A program made the translations under genes and the position numbers. The notes under the pieces are model-generated. The model did no database searches. It was not told the origin of the DNA and worked only from the letters and a program-made list of their open reading frames with translations. Shown in pieces: positions 1-7,143 of a stretch of DNA of 16,386 nucleotides. The DNA is from an uncultured Porphyromonas sp. (GTDB taxonomy: Bacteria; Bacteroidota; Bacteroidia; Bacteroidales; Porphyromonadaceae). Positions within the stretch are counted from its first letter, which is position 1, and every line of letters begins with the position of its first letter. The stretch spans positions 1-16,386 of the forward strand of contig CAMCJO010000009.1 in assembly GCA_945875135.1 (NCBI GenBank), written 5' to 3'.

Positions 1-20
1 AACGCTTAAACAAGCTACAG

Positions 21-51
21 CAAAGGTACGAAAAAACGACAGCTAGCCAAT
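21..51 (-). promoter_or_regulatory. Predicted Bacteroidetes-type promoter reading out of the left edge
   Basis: On the minus strand there is a perfect match to the Bacteroidetes -7 consensus TAnnTTTG (TACCTTTG, positions 28-21). It is preceded by a 19-nt spacer and ATTG (51-48), a 3-of-4 match to the -33 box TTTG. Such a promoter would drive a leftward gene lying outside the window. The -33 match falls within the last unit of the adjoining heptanucleotide repeat. The motif match is seen in the sequence; activity is inferred. Confidence 0.5.
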
Positions 52-153
52 CGCCCCAATCGCCAACAGCTAATCGCCAACGGTCAACGGCCAACAGCCA
101 ACAGCAACAGCCAATCGCCAACAGCCAACAGCCAACAGCTAACAGCTAATAGC
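48..153. repeat. Degenerate heptanucleotide tandem repeat, about 15 units
   Basis: The plus strand reads as successive seven-base units of the form YAAYNGC: CAACAGC is commonest, with CAATCGC, TAATCGC, CAACGGC, TAACAGC and TAATAGC as variants. One unit is shortened to six bases (99-104) and two extra C residues interrupt the array at 55-56. The array lies between the end of the ATP-grasp gene and the predicted outward promoter. It has no spacers and so is not a CRISPR array. It could be a slippage-prone tract or part of the operon 3' end. Apart from this array and the promoter I see nothing else in the first 222 bases. Confidence 0.85.
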
Positions 154-222
154 TACCCCCCACACACCGTCCTCACGAGAGGCAAGAGGGAGCCGACGCA
201 CACTTAGCAACGCAGAGTAGCA

Positions 223-1236
223 TCATACATAATCTAGGACTCGTATCAGGCGGTCACACTTAGATAGCGTGATGCCAGCCTTATACTGTAGGTGCTGAGC
301 AATATCTTTTCTCCCTTGTAGCCACTCCAAGATGCAGGCTGTCGCATGCTCACCAGCTTCGTGCGAGAAGGGGTATCCACCACCAAAGCGAGCATTCATC
401 TCTAGGACGTATAGCTCACCCTCCCGCTCCAGTACATCACAGTCTAGTACGCCTATATGCCTTAGGTGCTTAGAGATCGTACGACCAATATACTCGAAGC
501 GATCATCAATGATTGTCCTCGCCTTGTCCGTCTCCCCAGCTCTCATAGCGAGCTTCTCTCGGACGAAGGTCCCCACGTAGTTCCCCTCTAAGTCATTGAG
601 GATGTCCAGCCCATACTCCCGACCAGTTATCTTCTCTTGATAAAGGATGGCTGCGGCAAAGTGCTCTTTGGAGGCGTTGTATAGGATTGTGTTCTTGAGC
701 TTGATACGGAGTAACTTGTCTGCGATGAGTAGCTCCTCTTCACTCTGAGGAAACTCAATACCTATCGAAGCACTGCCCCATCTAGGCTTGAGGACACAAG
801 GATAAGAGCTTTGACTGCCACCACAAAATGCCTCTAGACTTGTCTCTGTGTAGGGCGTCTGTAACCCACACGCCTCTCTAAGGAAGGCCGCCGTCTTGAG
901 CTTGTCAAATGTTATGTCTATCACTCGCTCGTCCGATACTAAGAGCTTGGCACCCAGCGCTTCTATCTCCTTGCGGTGTGCTGAGAGGATAGGTAGCTCT
1001 AAATCATTGAGCGATATCAGGGCATCTACTTGATACTCTCTGATCTTCTCTAGGAGCGTGGGTATATACGACTCGTCATAGATAGCAGGCACTAGGAATG
1101 CTCTATCGGCCTCTGTCAGTCCAGGTGCTGAGGCCTGCATATCACATGCGATGATCTGATCACCATCACGCATAGCCTCTCTAAAGTAGCGCAACAAATA
1201 GTTACGTCGTCCGACGCAGGTAAATAGGATATTCAT
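223..1236 (-). CDS. ATP-grasp ligase (carbamoyl-phosphate-synthase-like), last gene of the run
   Basis: This 337-residue protein is probably an ATP-dependent carboxylate-amine (or carboxylate-thiol) ligase. Residues 1-105 form a Rossmann-like pre-ATP-grasp domain starting MNILFTCVGRRNYLLRYF. The ATP-grasp fold follows: the nucleotide-binding lysine is likely K150 in YPCVLKPRWGSASIG, an adenine-contacting region lies near QEKITGREYGLD (200-211), and the metal-binding motif EMNARFGGGYPFSHEAG spans 279-295. It lacks a signal peptide and should be cytoplasmic. It starts 4 nt after the stop of the PLP-dependent gene, so the two are probably translationally coupled and may act in one step, with the PLP enzyme making or handling the amine that the ligase attaches. 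Family assignment is firm; substrate is unknown. The other two ATP-grasp genes of the locus are only distantly similar. Confidence 0.88.
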   Translation of the reverse strand: MNILFTCVGRRNYLLRYFREAMRDGDQIIACDMQASAPGLTEADRAFLVPAIYDESYIPTLLEKIREYQVDALISLNDLELPILSAHRKEIEALGAKLLVSDERVIDITFDKLKTAAFLREACGLQTPYTETSLEAFCGGSQSSYPCVLKPRWGSASIGIEFPQSEEELLIADKLLRIKLKNTILYNASKEHFAAAILYQEKITGREYGLDILNDLEGNYVGTFVREKLAMRAGETDKARTIIDDRFEYIGRTISKHLRHIGVLDCDVLEREGELYVLEMNARFGGGYPFSHEAGEHATACILEWLQGRKDIAQHLQYKAGITLSKCDRLIRVLDYV

Positions 1237-1240
1237 AATA

Positions 1241-2140
1241 CTATTTTGCTAGGTAGTTCATAAGTCCTCCTGTATGCCAAAACAACACTTCAGAGGGATC
1301 AATCTTATGCTTTGTTATGTAGTTGTAAGTACCCCACAATGCTTTTCCTGAATATGTATAGTCAAAGAAGACTCCAGAACGAGCGATTACATTGTCTATC
1401 CATTGAGTCATTTCAGGAGTACTCCCTTCATAGCCACCACACAGATACTCGTCTGTAATAATAATGTTACCCACAGGAGCTGACAACTTCATATCTTTGT
1501 AAAGTCCCTGAGCAAAAGTCATAGTTACATCTGTTGCTCGCTCCTTCTTGCGTGCAATGGAAACCCCCACGACAGTTGTATCAAGTCCTGCAAGCTCTAG
1601 CCCCGCAGAAATCCCCGCCACAGTAGACCCAGTACCTAGAGCAAGAAAAACATATTTAAGTTGAGAAGCCTCTGAGGTTGCTTTCAGCAATTCTGAGACT
1701 GCATCAACATATGCGTAGCCTGCTATTAAGTCGTGCCCCCCACCTGTTACGTATAGAGGATTATATCCTTGTTCTTTATACCTAGAGATAGCATCATCCA
1801 TAGAGCTTGATATTTTATCTACTGAGACAAACTCTGTGGTTATACCTCTCAGGGCTCTAATTAGCTTAGGATTCCCACTCTCTTGGTTAAATCGCTCCTC
1901 AGATCCATGAACTACTAGATGACACGGCCAGTTATTTCTACTAGCTATAACAGCCATTGCTCTATTATGATTGGACTGTACGCCACCTGTAGTTACGATG
2001 GCATTGAACCTATGCTCGATCATATAGCGCTCGTAATAAAGAGCTTTACGAGCTTTATTTCCTCCACCCACAAATGGGTATAGATCGTCCCGAACGATGA
2101 AGGTAGCGGGCGTTGTCTTAAGTCGTTCTACTAAGATCAT
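1241..2140 (-). CDS. PLP-dependent enzyme, ACC deaminase / D-cysteine desulfhydrase family
   Basis: This 299-residue fold-type II PLP enzyme has the Schiff-base lysine in GGGNKARK (K29), the substrate-contacting QSNH at 55-58, a phosphate-binding loop GTGST at 169-173, the family segment DYTYSGKA at 260-267 and HTGG at 289-292. Known relatives deaminate ACC or desulfhydrate D-cysteine; in this locus it more likely makes or modifies an amino compound for polysaccharide decoration, which is inference. The catalytic lysine lies about 20 residues closer to the N-terminus than in typical relatives (about K51), so the N-terminal segment looks short. An in-frame TGA two codons before the ATG rules out a simple upstream start. 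Directly upstream, in another frame, is a 26-codon ORF whose stop overlaps this ATG by 4 nt, which could be a coupled leader or the displaced N-terminus of this gene. Confidence 0.85.
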   Translation of the reverse strand: MILVERLKTTPATFIVRDDLYPFVGGGNKARKALYYERYMIEHRFNAIVTTGGVQSNHNRAMAVIASRNNWPCHLVVHGSEERFNQESGNPKLIRALRGITTEFVSVDKISSSMDDAISRYKEQGYNPLYVTGGGHDLIAGYAYVDAVSELLKATSEASQLKYVFLALGTGSTVAGISAGLELAGLDTTVVGVSIARKKERATDVTMTFAQGLYKDMKLSAPVGNIIITDEYLCGGYEGSTPEMTQWIDNVIARSGVFFDYTYSGKALWGTYNYITKHKIDPSEVLFWHTGGLMNYLAK

Positions 2141-2217
2141 AGTTCAGAGAAATCCATCACGGTGCTTGAAAGCAACTCTTCATATGCAACTTTATTGAAG
2201 TCTGTTTCAAGCATCAT
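2137..2217 (-). CDS. 26-codon mini-ORF overlapping both neighbours
   Basis: This small ORF begins with tandem ATG codons (2217 and 2214), encodes MMLETDFNKVAYEELLSSTV followed by six more residues (MDFSEL), and ends at TGA (2137-2139). It overlaps the end of the sugar transferase by 11 nt and the ATG of the PLP gene by 4 nt (ATGA), the same overlap types used elsewhere in this operon. It therefore fills a stretch that would otherwise be a 66-nt gap. The peptide is acidic and I do not recognise it. It may be a translational-coupling leader, a real microprotein, or the N-terminus of the PLP enzyme separated by a one-base frameshift. Homology is not evident by eye. Confidence 0.4.
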   Translation of the reverse strand: MMLETDFNKVAYEELLSSTVMDFSEL

Positions 2218-2857
2218 GTTTTGTCTTTTGCAACTTCATTGCTCTCTCTTTGTTTAAGTCTAAAGGCCCCTCAAGATTCCCTGTAACAACCAATACATTT
2301 TCTTGAGATAAAACTTTTTTCAGTGTCGTAAAGCAAATCCTCAAGTCTAGAAGAAAGCTCAAGTTTTCGACATAATACACATCTAGCTCTAGTTTCCTAT
2401 CCCATGAAATGCATTTTCTACCACTAACCTGAGCTAATCCAGATATTCCAGGCAAAACACGATGCCTTTTCCGTTCTCGCTCACTGTAATAAGGAAGATA
2501 CTGAACTAAGAGCGGTCGTGGTCCGATGAAAGACATATCTCCCTTGAGAACATTCCACAGCTGAGGTAGCTCATCGAGCGAAGTCTTGCGGATGAAGCGT
2601 CCGACAGGCGTAAGCCGCTTCCCATCGGGGAGTAGATTGCCCTCCTCGTCTCGCTCATCGGTCATACTCTTGAACTTGTAGAGCTTAAAGATTCGCTCGT
2701 CCTTGCCTGGGCGCTCCTGCGTGAAGAACGCTCCTGCACCCTTATTGGCAAAGTGCAACCACACCGTCACCACCAGTAGCAGTGGCGACAGCACAATCAG
2801 CATAATGAGAGCTCCTATGAAGTCCAATATGCGTTTGATATACTTTCTATAGATCAT
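2207..2857 (-). CDS. Initiating sugar transferase (PglC/WcaJ-type monotopic phosphoglycosyltransferase)
   Basis: This 216-residue enzyme should transfer a sugar 1-phosphate from a UDP-sugar to undecaprenyl phosphate at the inner membrane, starting the repeat unit. Residues 12-35 form the re-entrant membrane helix, followed by FFTQERPGKDERIFKLYKF (44-62). The catalytic Asp-Glu dyad is D95-E96 in TSLDELPQLWNVLKGDMSF, followed by IGPRP, then PGISGLAQVSGR (136-147) and a DVYYVENLS segment (159-167). The length fits the short, single-domain PglC-like forms. I chose the ATG at 2857 (MIYRKYIKRILDF), the usual position just before the membrane helix; a GTG at 2884 would add nine residues. The 3' third is much more AT-rich than the rest, suggesting a recombination break inside the gene. 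The sugar specificity cannot be read by eye. Confidence 0.93.
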   Translation of the reverse strand: MIYRKYIKRILDFIGALIMLIVLSPLLLVVTVWLHFANKGAGAFFTQERPGKDERIFKLYKFKSMTDERDEEGNLLPDGKRLTPVGRFIRKTSLDELPQLWNVLKGDMSFIGPRPLLVQYLPYYSERERKRHRVLPGISGLAQVSGRKCISWDRKLELDVYYVENLSFLLDLRICFTTLKKVLSQENVLVVTGNLEGPLDLNKERAMKLQKTKHDA

Positions 2858-2886
2858 ATTCGTTATTAGGCAGACTCGAGCCACTA

Positions 2887-2894
2887 CAAAGATA
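2887..2894 (-). promoter_or_regulatory. Possible internal -7 promoter element before the sugar transferase
   Basis: TATCTTTG on the minus strand matches the Bacteroidetes -7 consensus TAnnTTTG exactly. It lies 29 nt upstream of the ATG at 2857, in an 83-nt gap that is the largest between accepted genes here. No convincing -33 TTTG is found at 19-23 nt upstream, so this is weak evidence for an internal promoter. Confidence 0.25.
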
Positions 2895-2940
2895 ACGCTT
2901 CCTATGCGAACTGTTATAGTCTAAAATCTACGCGAAGTGG

Positions 2941-4113
2941 CTACTTAGCATTCCCAGTCAAGCTTCGATACATCTCCAGCGTTGCCTGCCATACATCCTC
3001 CTGGTTATAGCGAGAGGCAATCAGAGGGCGAGCGTTCTGCTGGCAGTGCCTGTAGAGAGCTTTGTCCTCTATCATACGCTTCATAGCCTGATATAGCGCT
3101 GTAGCATCGTGAGATGGTATGATCAGACCATTCTCTCCCTCTATGATGATTTCGTTACAACCATTGATGTCAGAGACAACGCAGGGGAGCTCCATAGCAC
3201 CCGCTTGCATCACAACGTTGGGGAAGCCCTCACGATAGGAAGGGAAGGCCAGTGCATCAGCTGCGACAAGCCACGGGCGCACATCATCTTGCCACCCTGC
3301 ACAGTAGATAGCTGAGTGACTCTGTATCGTACGATAGACCTCCTCTGGTAGTGGATCGAGTTCCTGCTCGAAATTGCCTACAAGTAGCAATCGAGCATCG
3401 GGGTACGCTTGCTGCAGACGGGTGAACGCCTCCACAAGTTCACAGATTCCCTTATCCCTCACGATCCGTCCCACAAAGATAAAGGTGAAGCTCCCCCCCA
3501 AGTGCTTGCGTATAGGGACTACAAGCTCTTCGGCGAGTAGCTCCTTACAGAAGTGCTGCACATTAATTCCGTTGGAGCTCCCATTCCCGATTACTCTTAG
3601 CTTGTCTGGTGATGCTAGCTTTAGAGAGATAATTGTGTCTCGTAACCTATGTGAGTTCGGATAGACAGAGGTGGCACACCTATAGGTAATTCGCTCAACC
3701 AAGTTTAAGACCTTGCGCTTGAATCCTCTATGAACAAGCAACGGTAACCCCGCCACAGTATGTATGCGTATAGGCACACGGCACAACCAGCCTGCCAGCA
3801 TACCCATTAGTCCAGCCTTAGGTGTATGAGAGTGTATGATGTCAGGGCGCTCTTTGCGAATGAGCCGGATCATATCTCGGAGAGCTAAGAGATCCTCCTT
3901 GATACTAATAGGTCTGACTAAGTGAGGCTGTGGAATAAATCGCACTCCTTTTAGTTGTGGTATCTCTGCCCCCGGGAAGGGTCTTCCAGAGGCTGTGATG
4001 ACCTGGTAACCCTGCTGTTGCATAAATTGCGCTTGTCCATCTATCAAATTGAAAGAGACAGAGCTTGTTACCACTCTCAGGATCTTAATCGTCTCTGTTG
4101 TCTTCGCTTGCAT
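2941..4113 (-). CDS. GT4 family glycosyltransferase
   Basis: This 390-residue GT-B enzyme is expected to add a sugar to the undecaprenyl-linked intermediate on the cytoplasmic face. The N-terminal acceptor domain includes DIIHSHTPKAGL (91-102) and a basic, probably membrane-contacting stretch around 129-146. NGSSNGIN lies at 177-184, and the C-terminal nucleotide-sugar domain begins near VGRIVRDKGI (214-223). The donor-site motif is EGFPNVVMQ (295-303), where the second glutamate of the classic E-x7-E is glutamine. It closes with VSDINGCNEII and EGENGLIIPS, typical of Bacteroidales GT4 proteins near a PglC-like gene. Its position directly before the initiating transferase suggests it may add the second sugar; that is inference. 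It begins 29 nt after the preceding GT4 stop. Confidence 0.92.
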   Translation of the reverse strand: MQAKTTETIKILRVVTSSVSFNLIDGQAQFMQQQGYQVITASGRPFPGAEIPQLKGVRFIPQPHLVRPISIKEDLLALRDMIRLIRKERPDIIHSHTPKAGLMGMLAGWLCRVPIRIHTVAGLPLLVHRGFKRKVLNLVERITYRCATSVYPNSHRLRDTIISLKLASPDKLRVIGNGSSNGINVQHFCKELLAEELVVPIRKHLGGSFTFIFVGRIVRDKGICELVEAFTRLQQAYPDARLLLVGNFEQELDPLPEEVYRTIQSHSAIYCAGWQDDVRPWLVAADALAFPSYREGFPNVVMQAGAMELPCVVSDINGCNEIIIEGENGLIIPSHDATALYQAMKRMIEDKALYRHCQQNARPLIASRYNQEDVWQATLEMYRSLTGNAK

Positions 4114-4142
4114 GACTAAAAAAGAGGTTATATAAGTTAGTT

Positions 4143-5267
4143 CTACTTGAGCCTATCTATTAGAGCATTCATCTTCTGCATAAAGAGCGTGATCGAGCGT
4201 TCGTTTAGCTCTCGGTTAAATAACGATCGATTCTCAGCTACAAATTCCTCTTCCAGCGACTCTTTCATCACCTCATATAGAGATGAGACCTGATTGGGGG
4301 GGCAGGTTAAGATTCCATCTATCGTATCAATACCTCCTGCGCAGAGGGTAGAGACGACACGATCACACTGGCTCATCATCTGCAAGAGTACATTGGGGAA
4401 GCCCTCTAGTAGCGAAGAGACAACACATAATGTAGCCTGACGGAAGTAGGGATAAACATTCTCTACATTTCCCCTCAGCTCTACGGCATGTTCTAATTGT
4501 AGCTCCTGTATGAGTGTTTCTAAGGTCTGACGACTTGCGCCCTCTCCTAGGATCACGAGTCGAGTATCTTCAAATTGAGGCTCCTTGTGAAGTAAGGAAA
4601 AGGCTTTGATCAGCAGATCATATCCTTTGATAGGAATTAGTCTACCTGCAGCCACGATATAGCGATATGAGGGGGATAAGCATGTCTGCACACTCTTTTG
4701 AGCCACATCGCTGATCTGTGCTAGGTCAATCGGGTTGGGTAGTACTTCAATCGCTTGAATACGCTTGGCTAATTGAGGAGCTCCTTGGATAAACTGCTCC
4801 TTCATCGTTTGCGTTTGGCAGATCAATAGATTGACGGCAGGGTATCCCAAGGCGTGATGTATCCTGAAGCGAAGAGGAGGTCTCTTATACCTCAAAAACA
4901 CGGAGCAACTCTCACGAGCCACCAAAGTTTGGATAGAGAGTACATGAAGTCGCTTCAATAGCCCAGCAACCCCTGTCATATCGGTATGTGAGGTAAAGCA
5001 GATATCAAACTTGCGCCCACGAAGACGTATGAGGTTTAGTATAAGTTTGGGCATACCGCGCCACACGCTTTGTGACTGAGTGAAGATGAGCGATACGTTG
5101 GGCAGTTCTCCCAAACGATCCCATCCATGGTATATCCGGGCTGTCAAGAAAGCAACGGTTATCTGCATATCACTATCTGTCGCAAGCTCTTTTGCGATGA
5201 GATGCAGAACAGTCTCTGCACCACCTTTCAAAGAGTCTGTCGGTAGGATCAGTAATATCTGTCTCAT
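4143..5267 (-). CDS. GT4 family glycosyltransferase, paralogue of the enzyme at 6012-7124
   Basis: This 374-residue GT-B glycosyltransferase starts at the ATG at 5267 (MRQILLILPTDSLKGGAETV), 13 nt after the deacetylase stop; the open frame extends upstream into the deacetylase gene but without a good start. The glycine-rich LKGGAE (13-18) marks the start of the N-domain, and AGRLIPIKGYDLLIKAF (207-223) opens the donor domain. The donor motif is EGFPNVLLQ (288-296), with glutamine replacing the second glutamate of E-x7-E. It is clearly related to the GT4 at 6012-7124: both share RE[ST][CS]SVFLR, LICQT..MK.QFI.G, YPYFR.ATLCV.SS and EGFPNVLLQMMSQCD. The two flank a deacetylase gene, so a duplication of a GT4/deacetylase unit is likely. 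Donor and acceptor sugars are unknown. Confidence 0.92.
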   Translation of the reverse strand: MRQILLILPTDSLKGGAETVLHLIAKELATDSDMQITVAFLTARIYHGWDRLGELPNVSLIFTQSQSVWRGMPKLILNLIRLRGRKFDICFTSHTDMTGVAGLLKRLHVLSIQTLVARESCSVFLRYKRPPLRFRIHHALGYPAVNLLICQTQTMKEQFIQGAPQLAKRIQAIEVLPNPIDLAQISDVAQKSVQTCLSPSYRYIVAAGRLIPIKGYDLLIKAFSLLHKEPQFEDTRLVILGEGASRQTLETLIQELQLEHAVELRGNVENVYPYFRQATLCVVSSLLEGFPNVLLQMMSQCDRVVSTLCAGGIDTIDGILTCPPNQVSSLYEVMKESLEEEFVAENRSLFNRELNERSITLFMQKMNALIDRLK

Positions 5268-5280
5268 AGTAAAGAAGCGG

Positions 5281-6015
5281 TTATCTTGTTCGGAGCTTTC
5301 TATATGTAAAGTACCCGTAAGATAGCAATTTGTCAACACAGCTCTTCCTCCTCTGTACTCTAATATCGTCAGAGTCAAAGCTGTCAAACTTTTCTTGATT
5401 ATCCCTTATGAATCGCTCCATGCTTAGGATCTCTTGTTCCGACATTACAGATGGGTGGAAGCAGAAAGTCCACACGCCACTAATTAGAGGAGTAAAGAAA
5501 TGCCCACTTTGTACTGGATAATAAGTAAATCCGTCTTTCTTATAAGGCTTTAGCGCAATTGTATCGGAAATCATCCGAATGCTAGTCTCTTCTCTAAGAG
5601 CTATAAGTGTATTGTCATCGTATGTGTGTGAAGGAGCAAAAAACCACCTCGGGACAACTCCTTGCTCCTTCATTATATTGTAGCCTTGTCGTAGCTTCTT
5701 TTTTTGCTCTTCAATGGGGACACCTGCAAATTCACTTTTCGAGTTTACAGGGTTTATCCCTGCACAAGCACTAATGTAGCAGTGGTCATAGCCATGCAAA
5801 GCTATTGTGTATCCCTTACATTGCCACTCTTTGACCCTTTTCCAGAAGGAGTCTTCATCTTCTGCCTCCATATAGGTCATCTTGGGATCCTGACAGCAAG
5901 GGATCACACCTATCAGTGGCTTAACTCTATAAAAATCAAGTGTAGAGAGTACCTTCTCCCATCGGTCCCTATGCATCGTGGGACAGGCATCATCTAAGCG
6001 TACTAAGTATTTCAT
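5281..6015 (-). CDS. DUF2334-type polysaccharide deacetylase (NodB/CE4-like fold)
   Basis: This 244-residue protein has the metal-site signatures of the NodB-like deacetylase fold: the paired aspartates in VRLDDACPTMHRDRW (D8, D9), the H-x3-H motif HGYDH (74-78), FAPSHTYDD (126-134) and CFHPS (185-189). It probably removes an N- or O-acyl group from a sugar precursor or lipid-linked intermediate. No signal peptide is present, so action in the cytoplasm is expected. The tail (about 226-244) is basic and aromatic and could touch the membrane. Its ATG overlaps the stop of the upstream GT4 by 4 nt (ATGA), implying translational coupling. It is paralogous to the deacetylase at 8977-9720, sharing the HGYDH block and KSEFAG.P.EEQ (93-104). 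Confidence 0.87.
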   Translation of the reverse strand: MKYLVRLDDACPTMHRDRWEKVLSTLDFYRVKPLIGVIPCCQDPKMTYMEAEDEDSFWKRVKEWQCKGYTIALHGYDHCYISACAGINPVNSKSEFAGVPIEEQKKKLRQGYNIMKEQGVVPRWFFAPSHTYDDNTLIALREETSIRMISDTIALKPYKKDGFTYYPVQSGHFFTPLISGVWTFCFHPSVMSEQEILSMERFIRDNQEKFDSFDSDDIRVQRRKSCVDKLLSYGYFTYRKLRTR

Positions 6016-7124
6016 TTGTTTACGGCTAGTTCTATATTTGCGATAAAGTTATCGATGCTTCTGTGCTCTAGTTCTTGATCAAAGAGAGGACGATTTTTTG
6101 CGATGTCTTCAGTCTCTAGGGCGTGCTTCATCGCTTGATATAGTACGTCAACATTATTAGGCTCACAAGTGATTAGTCCCGCTATCTGATCAATCTCCCC
6201 AGCGCATACTGTGGAGACTACATTATCGCACTGAGACATCATTTGTAGGAGCACATTAGGAAATCCCTCCATTCTAGACGATATAACGCATAGTGTAGCT
6301 CGCCTGAAATACGGATAGACATTTTTGCTCATACCTGGCAGTAGGACTTTAGCTTGTAGCCCCCTCTGCTTGACCATACTCTCTAGGTTTTGTCGACCTG
6401 TTCCATCTCCGAGTATGAGTAACGTAACATCCTGAAAAGCGACCTCTTTTTGTAGCCTCTCAAAAGCCTCAATCAATAGGTCAAAACCCTTTTCATTGAT
6501 GAAGCGACCTGCTGAGACTACAAGTCTTCCTTGACAAGGGATGGAGAAGTCTAGAGCTTTTAAGGCCTTCGCCTTCATTTCAGATGTGTTAACAGGGTTA
6601 GGGATAACGACAGGATTTACTCTTTTCGCTATAGATGGGGTTCCCTCTATAAATTGTTGCTTCATCTCCTCTGTCTGACAGATTAGGCAATCTAAAGCTC
6701 TATATCCCAAGTGATGATGTAGCTTATACGATCTTAGCTTCCTGCCCGTAAAGCGTAAAAAAACGGATGAAGTCTCTCTACCTATAAAGTGCTTAGTCTT
6801 TAATACACCAACCATACGCAATAGTCCAAGGAAGCTAGCTGTATGTGGATTGGACGTAAACACATAATCAAATCGAATACGTCGCAACCTAAAGACGTTG
6901 ACTAACGAGGGAAATACCCCTCCTAGTTCTCGAGAGGAACTATTACTATAGAAGTGTACATTAGACAGTTCCTCCAGTACTTGCCAATCACCGAAGCGAA
7001 TCTTTGTGAGGAATAAAATGTACACATTTGCTTTCTCAGAAGCATAATGATTAGCAATTTGAAATAGCACCTCATCAGATCCTCCTGCTCTAGAATCATT
7101 GGGAATGAAAACTAAGACATTCAT
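6012..7124 (-). CDS. GT4 family glycosyltransferase
   Basis: This 370-residue GT-B enzyme starts MNVLVFIPNDSRAGGSDEVL, with a glycine-rich N-terminal loop (14-16). The acceptor domain carries IGRETSSVFLRF (114-125) and LICQTEEMKQQFIEGTPSIA (147-166). The donor domain opens at AGRFINEKGFDLLIEAF (205-221), and the donor motif is EGFPNVLLQ (286-294), again with glutamine in place of the second glutamate. It is expected to extend the undecaprenyl-linked repeat unit at the cytoplasmic face of the inner membrane. It follows the polymerase gene by 19 nt and overlaps the next deacetylase by 4 nt. It is paralogous to the GT4 at 4143-5267 along its full length, so the two probably transfer related sugars. 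Confidence 0.92.
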   Translation of the reverse strand: MNVLVFIPNDSRAGGSDEVLFQIANHYASEKANVYILFLTKIRFGDWQVLEELSNVHFYSNSSSRELGGVFPSLVNVFRLRRIRFDYVFTSNPHTASFLGLLRMVGVLKTKHFIGRETSSVFLRFTGRKLRSYKLHHHLGYRALDCLICQTEEMKQQFIEGTPSIAKRVNPVVIPNPVNTSEMKAKALKALDFSIPCQGRLVVSAGRFINEKGFDLLIEAFERLQKEVAFQDVTLLILGDGTGRQNLESMVKQRGLQAKVLLPGMSKNVYPYFRRATLCVISSRMEGFPNVLLQMMSQCDNVVSTVCAGEIDQIAGLITCEPNNVDVLYQAMKHALETEDIAKNRPLFDQELEHRSIDNFIANIELAVNK

Positions 7125-7143
7125 AGAATTTACAAGAGATATT

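Noticed and set aside
48..153. CRISPR-like array
   Set aside because: The units are seven bases long and directly contiguous, with no spacers.
171..182. Hairpin CCTC-ACGA-GAGG as terminator of the operon
   Set aside because: The stem is only 4 bp and no T-run follows on the transcribed strand.
5267..5387. 40-residue N-terminal extension of the GT4 at 4143-5267
   Set aside because: It starts at TTG, lies inside the deacetylase gene, and precedes the typical GT4 N-terminus MRQILLILPTDS.
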